Below, piece after piece: positions 7,880-15,159 of a stretch of 21,388 nt of DNA. Position numbers and translations under genes: made by a program. Numbering within the stretch: the first letter of the stretch is position 1; every line of letters starts with the position of its first letter. Under the pieces are notes generated by a model that was not told the DNA's origin, did not search any database, and worked only from the letters and a program-made list of their open reading frames with translations. The stretch is from CAYZEZ01 sp964477295 (GTDB taxonomy: Bacteria > Bacteroidota > Bacteroidia > Bacteroidales > SM23-62): NCBI GenBank assembly GCA_964477295.1, contig CAYZEZ010000042.1, positions 1 to 21,388 on the forward strand. The letters run 5' to 3'.

Positions 7880-7887
7880 TATTTTTG
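7880..7887 (+). promoter_or_regulatory. Possible -7 promoter element (TATTTTTG) for rocD
   Basis: TATTTTTG fits the Bacteroidota -7 consensus TAnnTTTG and lies 54 bp before the rocD ATG. The expected TTG about 19-21 bp upstream is poorly matched (only TTC near 7856-7858), so this is a weak prediction. The 7-bp repeats would then fall within the transcribed leader. Confidence 0.3.
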
Positions 7888-7891
7888 GATA

Positions 7892-7933
7892 TTAAATCAA
7901 AAATCAAAAATCGTTAATCAATATTCGTAAATC
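7892..7933 (+). repeat. Six tandem degenerate heptamers (consensus NNAAATC)
   Basis: Reading in steps of seven gives TTAAATC, AAAAATC, AAAAATC, GTTAATC, AATATTC, GTAAATC. All six units end in TC, and five of the six end in AATC. The array ends 8 bp before the rocD start codon, so it probably lies in the mRNA leader. The strict 7-bp phase argues for a short-tandem-repeat origin, not random AT-richness. Confidence 0.6.
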
Positions 7934-7941
7934 ACAGAGCT

Positions 7942-9150
7942 ATGACCACAAAAGATTACATCGTACGGGAAGACAAGTTCGGTGCCCATAATTACCATCC
8001 TTTACCTGTTGTGCTGGAAAAGGGACAGGGAGTTTATGTCTGGGACGTTGAAGGTAAAAAATATTTTGATTTTTTATCAGCCTATTCAGCTGTTAACCAA
8101 GGACATTGCCATCCAAGAATCATTGAAGCAATGATTGAGCAATCAAAAAAACTGACCCTGACATCCAGGGCATTTTATAACGATGTTCTGGGTGAATTTG
8201 AGCAATACATCACCGAATATTTCGGCTACGATAAAGTTCTGCCTATGAATACAGGGGCGGAAGGAGATGAGACAGCATTGAAATTATGCAGGAAATGGGC
8301 CTATACTGTAAAAGGAATCGAAGAGAACAAAGCTAAGATCATTGTATGCAGAAACAATTTTCATGGCCGTACCATCACAATCATATCCATGTCGACCGAT
8401 CCGGATGCTTACGCGGGTTTTGGACCCTATACTCCCGGTTTTGTCAAGATCCCCTACGATGATATTGATGCCCTGGCCAATGAGCTGGAAGATCCGAATG
8501 TTGCCGGTTTCCTGGTGGAACCAATTCAGGGGGAAGCAGGAGTTTATGTCCCGGAAAGTGGTTACCTGAGCAAAGCTTATAGCCTGTGTAAGCGAAAGAA
8601 CGTGCTGTTTATTGCCGATGAGGTACAGACCGGGATTGGCAGGACAGGGAAGCTGCTGGCCTGCGATCATGAGGGGGTCAGACCCGATGTGCTGATCCTT
8701 GGGAAAGCTCTGTCAGGCGGTGTATTTCCGGTATCAGCCGTGCTGGCCGATGATGACATTATGCTGTGTATCAAACCCGGGGAGCATGGATCCACTTTTG
8801 GTGGTAACCCTGTTGCGGCCAAAGTGGCCATTGCAGCACTGGATGTGATCAAAGAGGAAAAACTTGCAGAAAAATCCGAAGAACTGGGGGTCTTTTTCAG
8901 AAACCGGCTTAATCAAATCGAATCAGAGATGATCGAACTTGTCCGTGGGAAAGGATTACTCAATGCAGTTGTTATTAAACCGAAAAGTAGTAAAACTGCA
9001 TGGGACGTATGTGTAGCAATGGCTGAAAACGGATTGCTGGCAAAGCCTACGCACGACAATATCATTCGGTTTGCACCACCACTGGTGATCACCAGAGAAG
9101 AACTTGAAGAGGCTGCAGGCATTATTGAGAAAACAATAGCTCAGTTCTAA
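7942..9150 (+). CDS. rocD: Ornithine aminotransferase (ornithine--oxo-acid transaminase)
   Basis: This 402-residue class-III PLP aminotransferase transfers the delta-amino group of L-ornithine to 2-oxoglutarate, giving glutamate-5-semialdehyde and glutamate, and so links arginine/ornithine and proline metabolism in the cytosol. Family motifs are closely kept: VLPMNTGAEGDETALKL (PLP phosphate region), NFHGRT, VEPIQGEAGV, FIADEVQTGIGRTG (with the PLP-ring aspartate), LGKALSGG with the Schiff-base lysine at about residue 255, KPGEHGSTFGGNP, and a C-terminal GLLAKPTHDNIIRFAPPLVIT. Length and sequence agree along the whole chain with bacterial RocD and with eukaryotic OAT. It appears to be transcribed alone, with long spacers on both sides. 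The ATG at 7942 directly precedes the usual TTKDYI-type N-terminus. Confidence 0.97.
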   Translation: MTTKDYIVREDKFGAHNYHPLPVVLEKGQGVYVWDVEGKKYFDFLSAYSAVNQGHCHPRIIEAMIEQSKKLTLTSRAFYNDVLGEFEQYITEYFGYDKVLPMNTGAEGDETALKLCRKWAYTVKGIEENKAKIIVCRNNFHGRTITIISMSTDPDAYAGFGPYTPGFVKIPYDDIDALANELEDPNVAGFLVEPIQGEAGVYVPESGYLSKAYSLCKRKNVLFIADEVQTGIGRTGKLLACDHEGVRPDVLILGKALSGGVFPVSAVLADDDIMLCIKPGEHGSTFGGNPVAAKVAIAALDVIKEEKLAEKSEELGVFFRNRLNQIESEMIELVRGKGLLNAVVIKPKSSKTAWDVCVAMAENGLLAKPTHDNIIRFAPPLVITREELEEAAGIIEKTIAQF

Positions 9151-9153
9151 AAC

Positions 9154-9198
9154 GGTTGCAGGGTGCAAATTGCCGTTGGTTTCAACCAGCAGGTTGCA
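9154..9198 (+). repeat. Degenerate GGTTGCA heptamer remnants downstream of rocD
   Basis: GGTTGCA (9154-9160), GGGTGCA (9161-9167) and AATTGCC (9168-9174) follow each other in 7-bp phase immediately after the rocD stop. Another exact GGTTGCA occurs at 9192-9198, out of phase. The nonamer GGTTGCAGG (9154-9162) recurs as its reverse complement at 20410-20418, in the hisD-hisC spacer. This looks like an eroded array of the same general kind as at 7892 and 20365. Confidence 0.35.
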
Positions 9199-9289
9199 TA
9201 TTTTGGGAAACTGGAAATTTGCTGATTTGTAGACTGCGGGCTGTTGGCCGGCAGATTTACAGGCCCAAGATTGACATAAAATATTCAAC

Positions 9290-9655
9290 ATGAGAAATGC
9301 ATTGATCCTAATATTTCTCCTGGTTGGCATAACTTATATGTCCTGTGAAAATGAAAATGAGGAAGACCTCTTTGGTAAAGAGGAATGTGATACCGTCAAT
9401 GTTACATTTTCAGGTGATTTCCTCCCAATCCTCGAATCGATCTGTTATGATTGTCACAGCAAGGCCACACAGACCGCACCTTTTTTATTGGAAGGATATG
9501 ATAATGTTAAATTCAAGGTCGATGAGGGACGGCTGGAGGGAGCAATAAATCATCGCCAGGGATACTCTCCAATGCCTAAGTTCAGAGATAAGCTTCCTGA
9601 TTGTAACCTGGCAAAGATCAATTCATGGATAAATGATGGAGCCCCTGAGAATTAG
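9290..9655 (+). CDS. Mono-haem c-type cytochrome-like lipoprotein
   Basis: This 121-residue protein has a lipoprotein signal with the lipobox cysteine at 19 (ITYMSC) and an acidic linker. A single CxxCH haem-attachment motif, CYDCH, lies at 52-56, preceded by DFLPILESI, and a likely distal methionine ligand at 95 lies in SPMPKF. The C-terminal INSWINDGAPEN helix is typical of short cytochrome c domains of Bacteroidota and Planctomycetes membrane proteins. Cys33 and Cys105 could form a disulfide. It would be anchored in a membrane facing the periplasm and carry electrons. It is followed on the same strand by a DUF5777 barrel and a YceI protein, a plausible envelope redox set. The 131-bp gap to the next gene means co-transcription is uncertain. 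Confidence 0.85.
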   Translation: MRNALILIFLLVGITYMSCENENEEDLFGKEECDTVNVTFSGDFLPILESICYDCHSKATQTAPFLLEGYDNVKFKVDEGRLEGAINHRQGYSPMPKFRDKLPDCNLAKINSWINDGAPEN

Positions 9656-9661
9656 GAATCT

Positions 9662-9690
9662 TTTCATGCTCGTTTCATGAGTACATGAAA
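9662..9690 (+). promoter_or_regulatory. Three TTTCATG half-sites at exact 11-bp spacing
   Basis: TTTCATG occurs at 9662-9668 and 9673-9679, and its reverse complement CATGAAA at 9684-9690, each starting 11 bp after the last (about one helical turn). The last two form a perfect 7-bp inverted repeat around AGTA. A near-match to the -7 element (TAATTTG, one base short of the consensus) follows at 9696-9702. This suggests an operator for the DUF5777 gene. The palindrome alone could also act as a weak terminator for the haem lipoprotein gene, but no T-run follows. Confidence 0.4.
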
Positions 9691-9786
9691 TGGAATAATT
9701 TGTCGAAAAAATACCAACCCGGGAACCCCGGTGAATTTAACGTGGAGAAATTTCTGAAGCAATAATAGTAAATTAAATACAACCCC

Positions 9787-10659
9787 ATGAGATTTATTGC
9801 ATTGCTCATCCTGATTGCTATTCCGGCAACATCATTTACACAGGACCTGCAAGACTTATTGAACCAACAACTTGCCGGTAAGGAAGAGATTAATTACACA
9901 CTTGCCACCTTCAAGGCTACACGGATAGTTACCGGTCAATCCATTGAAAATCCTGAAAAGGGCGATTTGATGTTTGTCGTCTCCCACAGGTTTGGAACAC
10001 TCAACAAGGGTTTTTACAATTTTTTTGGCCTGGATAATGCCAATACAAGGATTGGACTTGAACATGGCATTTCAGAGAGGATAGCCCTTGGACTGGGAAG
10101 AAATGTTTTCGGCAAAACATGGGATGGATTTGTGAAAGTTAAACTACTTCGTCAAAGCACAGGGGTAAAAAATATGCCAGTATCTGTCTCCCTGTACGCT
10201 TCAACCGACATTGAAACAGTCAAACCCATTGATCCCGAGATAAGTTACACCCTTGCAAATAAAATGTCGTATACAACCCAATTGTTACTGGCCAGAAAAT
10301 TCAGTCCTAAAATATCCCTTCAACTCTCCCCTGCCTATATACACAGGAACCTGGTCCCGCGAAGGCTCGACCAGAACGATATTTTTATCGTGGGTGCAGG
10401 TGGACGGTATAAATTAACCAATCGGGTAGCCTTAAATGCCGAATACTATTATTTGCTTCCCGGACAAACGGCCGATGATTACACCAATTCTTTTTCAGTA
10501 GGATTTGATATTGAGACTGGCGGTCATATATTCCAGCTGATCTTATCCAACTCAACAGGTATTTTTGATCGCTCATTTATTTCAGAGACATCCGGGAGAT
10601 GGATTGACGGAGATATTCATTTCGGATTTAATATAACCAGGGTTTTTAATCTATACTAA
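9787..10659 (+). CDS. DUF5777-family outer-membrane beta-barrel protein
   Basis: This 290-residue protein starts with a signal peptide (1-19, ending TSFTQ). It then has the family opening (LNQQLAGKEEINYTLATFKATRIVTGQS, residues about 27-52, with the ATFKxTRIVxGQS motif) and the following LMFVVSHRFGTLNKGFYNFFGLDNANTRIGLEHGIS stretch (about 62-97). It ends in alternating barrel strands closing with FGFNITRVFNLY. DUF5777 proteins are Bacteroidota outer-membrane barrels of unknown function, often near c-type cytochromes and YceI proteins, exactly as here. No enzymatic motif is visible. The start is the only in-frame ATG compatible with the signal peptide. Confidence 0.9.
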   Translation: MRFIALLILIAIPATSFTQDLQDLLNQQLAGKEEINYTLATFKATRIVTGQSIENPEKGDLMFVVSHRFGTLNKGFYNFFGLDNANTRIGLEHGISERIALGLGRNVFGKTWDGFVKVKLLRQSTGVKNMPVSVSLYASTDIETVKPIDPEISYTLANKMSYTTQLLLARKFSPKISLQLSPAYIHRNLVPRRLDQNDIFIVGAGGRYKLTNRVALNAEYYYLLPGQTADDYTNSFSVGFDIETGGHIFQLILSNSTGIFDRSFISETSGRWIDGDIHFGFNITRVFNLY

Positions 10660-10755
10660 AAAAGTATAAAAATATCTTAAAAACCATTATTATTCCCCAC
10701 GATACATATTTTTTGTATAACTTAGATGTTTGTAATGATTAGAATAGCATTAGTT

Positions 10756-11313
10756 ATGAAGAGATTACTAATAGCTGTTGTTTTACTATCAGTGGTTTAT
10801 GAGGATAGTATTTTTGCACAGAATAACATGTTTTTCACTGATAACGGCCGCATTAATTTTACATCAGATGCACCCCTTGAAGTAATTAAAGCCGAATCAG
10901 ATAAACTGGCCGGAATAATTAATCTTTCAAACCGGACATTCTCCTTTTCAATACCCATGAATTCTTTTAATGGTTTCAACAGTTCCCTGCAACGTACCCA
11001 TTTCAATGAAAACTATATTGAATCTGAGAAATATCCCAATTCAACTTTCAATGGAAAGATAATTGAAGAGATTGATTTCAGTGTACCCGGAGAGTACAAG
11101 GTAAGAGCAAAGGGTAAGATTAATATACATGGCATAGAACAAGATAGAATAATCCGCTCCACACTTTCCGTCAGGAAAAAGGAGCTGTTTGTTAAATCTG
11201 AATTTACTGTTCTTCTTGACGATCACAATATTAAAATCCCCACCATAGTCCAGCAGAAACTGGCTGAACAAATTTCCGTTGTTGTGGAAGGAACCTTTAT
11301 TCCTATGAAATAG
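10756..11313 (+). CDS. YceI-family periplasmic protein
   Basis: This protein of about 185 residues is a lipocalin-like YceI barrel, a family that binds long isoprenoid chains such as quinones or polyprenoids. Seen here: GRINFTSDAPLEVIKAESDKLAGIINL at the start of the fold, FSIPMNSFNGF, an 'RTHFNENYIESEKYPNSTFNGKI' stretch (the characteristic HFnENYiEs.kyP motif), and GEYKVRAKGKINIHGIEQDR. The ATG at 10756 gives a clean signal peptide (MKRLLIAVVLLSVVYEDSIFA, cleavage before QNN). The in-frame ATGs upstream at 10726 and 10735 would add up to ten residues and spoil it. The gene ends 9 bp before the sensor-phosphatase start, so the two are almost certainly co-transcribed. Function is inferred from the family only. 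Confidence 0.92.
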   Translation: MKRLLIAVVLLSVVYEDSIFAQNNMFFTDNGRINFTSDAPLEVIKAESDKLAGIINLSNRTFSFSIPMNSFNGFNSSLQRTHFNENYIESEKYPNSTFNGKIIEEIDFSVPGEYKVRAKGKINIHGIEQDRIIRSTLSVRKKELFVKSEFTVLLDDHNIKIPTIVQQKLAEQISVVVEGTFIPMK

Positions 11314-11322
11314 TGTAGAAGC

Positions 11323-14300
11323 ATGAAGGGTTTATATACTAAAATAGTACTCCTCGTAATTCTGTTTGCTTTTCCCGGGGATTATCTCTGTTCGCAAACA
11401 CCCTATTTCCGAACCCACCAACTGATCAAAGGTAAGCGAAACTATATAACCCATGCAATTTTGCAGGATGATAATGGCTATATGTGGTTTGGCACAACAG
11501 AAGGCCTGATACTATATGATGGATTAAACTATGTAATCTATACAGAGCAGAACGGAATGGCCGAAAACAATGTGACTGCCCTCTGCACCGACAAGGATAA
11601 CACATTATGGATTGGTCATCAGAATGGATCGATAACACTATATGACGGACACAAATTTACTCTGTTTGATCCGGAAGAAGGCCTCGGCACCATTCCCATA
11701 ACCAGCCTTCTGAATTCATCTGACAACAATATATGGTTTGCCACCCTGGGAGAAGGGATTTATTATTACGATCGGAATCGACTGTATAACCTGAATACTG
11801 ATGACGGCCTGTCAGATGATTATGCCTATACAATCCTCGAAGGAATGGATAAAAGATTCTACTTTGGAACCGATTATGGTATAAGTATTTTCAATCCCGA
11901 AGATAAGTCCTTTCAGAAAATTTCAATGGTCGATGGATTGCCTGATAACATTGTAAAACATCTTGAACAGGATAGTAAGGGGAACATATGGATAGGAACT
12001 GATGAGAAGGGAATGGTTTATTATGATATTGAAAAGAATAAATTTATTCCCATACCGGACTGGAATTTTGGATCTGTCATCAGCTTTACACTTGATAAAA
12101 GTGATGTATGGATAAGCACAACCAGCAAGGGTATCGTTCAAATGATGATAAACGGGAATCAGTCACACCGTTACAACCTGATAACATCCGATCAGGGCAT
12201 CGTTTCAAATCGCACCAGCAGCATATTCATCGATCGTGAAAAGAATGTCTGGATAGGAACCAACCAGGGAGTCAGCCAGAGTGTATCCACCATTTTTAAA
12301 TTCCTGAACCGGAAAAATGGCCTGCCTTTCGACAGAATTAACAGTGTATTGGTGGATAACAATGATTTAATATGGATCTGCAGCGAATCGGGACTTTTTA
12401 AACTTACCGAATCTAAAATCGGTTCTTACTCCGTTGAAAAACTATTCAAAGGAACAGAGCTTGAAAATGCTCAACTCATTGACCTGTATCAGGATAAATT
12501 TGACTATATCTGGATAGGGACCTATCGGGAAGGAGTAATCCGGTTGGATCCTGCTTTGCATTCTTACCGGAAATATACAACGAAAGATGGATTACCGTCC
12601 AATGATATTATCTCTGTCACAGGAAACTCTGATGTCATTCAGTTCTCAACACTGGGCGGGGGCATTTCGGTATGTACAATTAATAACAATCAGGTTTCCT
12701 TTACTAATTATGACTCGGATTCAGGATTAGGCAGTAACTATGTTTACGCTACATTTATCGACTCAAAGAATCGAACCTGGGTGGCCAAACCTGATCACGA
12801 ACTGACATATCTTGAGAACGGGAAGTTTTATTCAAAAGGTGAAGAAGATTCAGTATACTTTACTACTGTTTACTCTTTTACGGAAGATGTAAATGGCAAC
12901 ATATGGTTTAATACCGATGACAACGGGCTCTATTGCTATGATAATCAGAAATTTATAAATTTTAACCAGACCAAGGGAATGACATTTGAGGTTATAAATG
13001 GCATCGAAATTGATGATTTTAATAACATCTTGATGGCCAGCAATGACGGAATAGATATATTCAATTTCAGTAGTAAAAACCTTTTCCACTTTGGAGAGAG
13101 TTATGGTGTCGCCTATAAAGATCCCGTTTTGAATTCCATATTTAAGGATCATTTGGGTAACATATGGATAGGCACCGGAGATGGTTTGATCATTTACAAT
13201 CCGTATGCATATTTTCAGGACACGATTCATCCGCGGATCTTTATTTCAAGCAAACAAATCCTGTATGAAGAAATCGAAAAAGGAAAAACGACTTTCCCAC
13301 ATAATAAGAATCACTTCACTTTTAATTACACCGGTTTATGGTATCAGGATCCTGAACAGCTTGTTTTTCGCTACAAACTTGAAGGATATGACCTGGATTG
13401 GCTAAGTGCCACCAATTCCCGGCAGGTAACTTATTCCAGGATCCCTCCTGGCTCATATACTTTTCGTGTTGAAGTATCTCTGGATCAGATAAACTGGATC
13501 AGAGAAGACCTTTCGGAATTTTCATTTACGATCCGCCCCCCATTCTGGCGTACAGCATGGTTTATTATTTCGGCCATTATTATCATCCTGGCAGCCATTT
13601 ATCTAATATTCCGCATAAGGCTGGCCAATCTGCGGAGGGCCAAGGAAGAACTTGAACAGAAAGTGAAAGAAGCAACGGAAGAGATCATGGAAAAGAATGA
13701 AGAACTTGAGTCTCAGAATACAGAGATAGAGGCCCAGAGAGATGTGGTAATGGAACAAAGAGATAAGATATCAGACCAGCAGGAAGCGCTTCAATCCAGT
13801 ATCAGATATGCCAGCCGGATCCAAACTGCAGTGCTTCCCCCGGAGAAATTAATAGATAGCCTGCTGGATAAATACTTTATTCTTAATAAGCCCAGGGATA
13901 TTGTATCCGGAGATTTTTACTGGGTTGCTGAGAAAGACAATTACCTGTTTCTTGCCATAGCTGATAGCACAGGTCACGGTGTGCCTGGAGCCTTCATGAG
14001 CATGCTCGGCACCACCGCTTTTTATGAGGTCTTTAATTCATGTGATAAATATGAATCGGGTAAATTCCTGACCAATCTCAGGGAGTACGTAAAGAAATCT
14101 CTGCACCATACTGGTGATGATGAAGACAGGTATGACGGTATGGATGTGGCCATGTGCATCCTATATCCCGACCGGTCGAAATTGAGTTTTTCCGGTGCTA
14201 ATAATCCATTATACCTGATAAGGAATAAAGAACTCCTGGAAATAAAAGGCAACAAAATGCCCATAGGAAAACATTTCCGCGATAATATTCCGTTTACATC

Positions 14301-14541
14301 AGAATTTATGGATATAAAGGAAGGTGACCGGATTTACATGTTCTCGGATGGTTATCCCGATCAGTTTGGAGGCGAAAAGGGGAAAAAATTCAAGTATCAG
14401 CAATTGAAAGACCTGCTTTTAGAAATCCACCTGGAAGAGATGAAGAAGCAGAAATCAATCCTTAATGAAACAATTGAAAACTGGAAGGGTGGAATTTACG
14501 AACAGGTAGATGATATCATGATCATGGGCGTACAGATCTAA
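11323..14541 (+). CDS. Double-propeller/Y_Y_Y membrane sensor with SpoIIE (PP2C) phosphatase output
   Basis: This 1072-residue signalling protein has a signal peptide (1-23), fourteen successive two-component-regulator-propeller blades (about 35-635, repeats of the NIWIGTxxGLxxYD type) and a Y_Y_Y domain (about 640-740, FRYKLEGYDLDWL...SRIPPGSYTFRVEVS). These are followed by one membrane helix (about 745-767), a long charged coiled coil (about 770-830) and a SpoIIE/PP2C serine phosphatase (about 835-1072). The metal-binding aspartates are in place: D864 (SGDFYW), D881 (IADSTGHGVPGAFMS), D941 (DGMDVAM), D1009 (MFSDGYPDQFGG) and D1064 (VDDIMIM). Fourteen blades fit two seven-bladed propellers, as in Bacteroidota hybrid two-component sensors, but the histidine-kinase/AraC output is replaced by a phosphatase. 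The periplasmic part should bind a ligand and control dephosphorylation inside, classically of an anti-anti-sigma factor. No such partner is encoded in this window. It starts 9 bp after the YceI gene. Confidence 0.93.
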   Translation: MKGLYTKIVLLVILFAFPGDYLCSQTPYFRTHQLIKGKRNYITHAILQDDNGYMWFGTTEGLILYDGLNYVIYTEQNGMAENNVTALCTDKDNTLWIGHQNGSITLYDGHKFTLFDPEEGLGTIPITSLLNSSDNNIWFATLGEGIYYYDRNRLYNLNTDDGLSDDYAYTILEGMDKRFYFGTDYGISIFNPEDKSFQKISMVDGLPDNIVKHLEQDSKGNIWIGTDEKGMVYYDIEKNKFIPIPDWNFGSVISFTLDKSDVWISTTSKGIVQMMINGNQSHRYNLITSDQGIVSNRTSSIFIDREKNVWIGTNQGVSQSVSTIFKFLNRKNGLPFDRINSVLVDNNDLIWICSESGLFKLTESKIGSYSVEKLFKGTELENAQLIDLYQDKFDYIWIGTYREGVIRLDPALHSYRKYTTKDGLPSNDIISVTGNSDVIQFSTLGGGISVCTINNNQVSFTNYDSDSGLGSNYVYATFIDSKNRTWVAKPDHELTYLENGKFYSKGEEDSVYFTTVYSFTEDVNGNIWFNTDDNGLYCYDNQKFINFNQTKGMTFEVINGIEIDDFNNILMASNDGIDIFNFSSKNLFHFGESYGVAYKDPVLNSIFKDHLGNIWIGTGDGLIIYNPYAYFQDTIHPRIFISSKQILYEEIEKGKTTFPHNKNHFTFNYTGLWYQDPEQLVFRYKLEGYDLDWLSATNSRQVTYSRIPPGSYTFRVEVSLDQINWIREDLSEFSFTIRPPFWRTAWFIISAIIIILAAIYLIFRIRLANLRRAKEELEQKVKEATEEIMEKNEELESQNTEIEAQRDVVMEQRDKISDQQEALQSSIRYASRIQTAVLPPEKLIDSLLDKYFILNKPRDIVSGDFYWVAEKDNYLFLAIADSTGHGVPGAFMSMLGTTAFYEVFNSCDKYESGKFLTNLREYVKKSLHHTGDDEDRYDGMDVAMCILYPDRSKLSFSGANNPLYLIRNKELLEIKGNKMPIGKHFRDNIPFTSEFMDIKEGDRIYMFSDGYPDQFGGEKGKKFKYQQLKDLLLEIHLEEMKKQKSILNETIENWKGGIYEQVDDIMIMGVQI

Positions 14542-15128
14542 TGACGTTCTTTCAGAATAGATGCTATATCAGCCAGACTATATCCCCTGTCAACCAGCAG
14601 AATTAGAATATGAAACAACAGGTCGGCTCCTTCGTTCAGGAATTTTTCATCGTCCCTGTCTTTCGATTCAATGATAAATTCGATCGCTTCCTCTCCTACT
14701 TTCTGAGCAATTTTATTGGTGCCGGATCTAAATAGTTCAGCTGTGTAGGACCCTTCCGGCATTTCACTCTTCCGGCTCTTTAATAATAACTGAAGCTCCT
14801 CCAGGAATATATATGGATTCCCTGAATCGTCACCGAAACAGCTGGCGTCGCCCGTATGGCAAACCGGTCCGACCGGATCCACTTTTATCAGTAAAGTATC
14901 CTGATCACAATCCTCCTGGAATTCTTTCACTTCAAGGAAGTTACCACTCTCCTCCCCTTTTGTCCATAACCTGTTTTTTGTCCTGGAGAAGAATGTAACA
15001 CGACCCGTTTTTTTAGTTTTTTCGAGAGCTTCAGCATTCATAAAACCAAGCATAAGTACCTGGTTGGATTGATAGTGCTGAATGATAGCCGGGACGAGGC
15101 CATTCATTTTATTAAAATCCGGACTCAT
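14538..15128 (-). CDS. hisIE: Bifunctional phosphoribosyl-AMP cyclohydrolase / phosphoribosyl-ATP pyrophosphatase
   Basis: This 196-residue fusion carries out steps 2 and 3 of histidine synthesis (PR-ATP to PR-AMP to ProFAR). The N-terminal HisI part (about 1-105) has GFMNAEAL, the TFFSRTKNRLWTKGEESGN motif and the zinc cysteines C74 (EDCDQDT), C90 and C97 (VCHTGDASC). The C-terminal HisE part (about 107-196) has SYTAELFRSGTNKIAQKVGEEAIEF and the helical EGADLLFHILILL segment of the all-alpha NTP pyrophosphatase fold. It is the last gene of the his block. It overlaps the sensor-phosphatase gene by 4 bp tail to tail (14538-14541), so the transcripts of both units must run into each other or end inside coding sequence. 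The ATG at 15126-15128 lies 31 bp downstream of the hisF stop. Confidence 0.97.
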   Translation of the reverse strand: MSPDFNKMNGLVPAIIQHYQSNQVLMLGFMNAEALEKTKKTGRVTFFSRTKNRLWTKGEESGNFLEVKEFQEDCDQDTLLIKVDPVGPVCHTGDASCFGDDSGNPYIFLEELQLLLKSRKSEMPEGSYTAELFRSGTNKIAQKVGEEAIEFIIESKDRDDEKFLNEGADLLFHILILLVDRGYSLADIASILKERH

Positions 15129-15159
15129 AATTTATCATTTAATCATTAGCAACAAAGGA

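Larger units (their letters stand above)
7580..7941. other. Divergent intergenic region between ECF sigma operon and rocD
   Basis: This 362-bp AT-rich spacer contains no credible ORF. It holds a 7-bp inverted repeat near the sigma gene, one match to the Bacteroidota -7 promoter element near rocD and a 7-bp-period repeat ending 8 bp before the rocD start. Each is listed separately. The promoters of both divergent units should lie here, but for the sigma operon I could not find an exact TAnnTTTG match. Confidence 0.6.

Noticed and set aside
8284..8670. Long minus-strand ORF opposite rocD
   Set aside because: It is a mirror of a highly conserved aminotransferase and its translation has no recognisable domain.
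9719..9731. CCGGG-AAC-CCCGG hairpin as a terminator of the haem lipoprotein gene
   Set aside because: It is short, has no T-run, and lies closer to the DUF5777 start; at most a leader structure.
10726..10755. Longer start for the YceI gene
   Set aside because: The ten extra residues would precede and spoil a textbook signal peptide that begins at the ATG at 10756.
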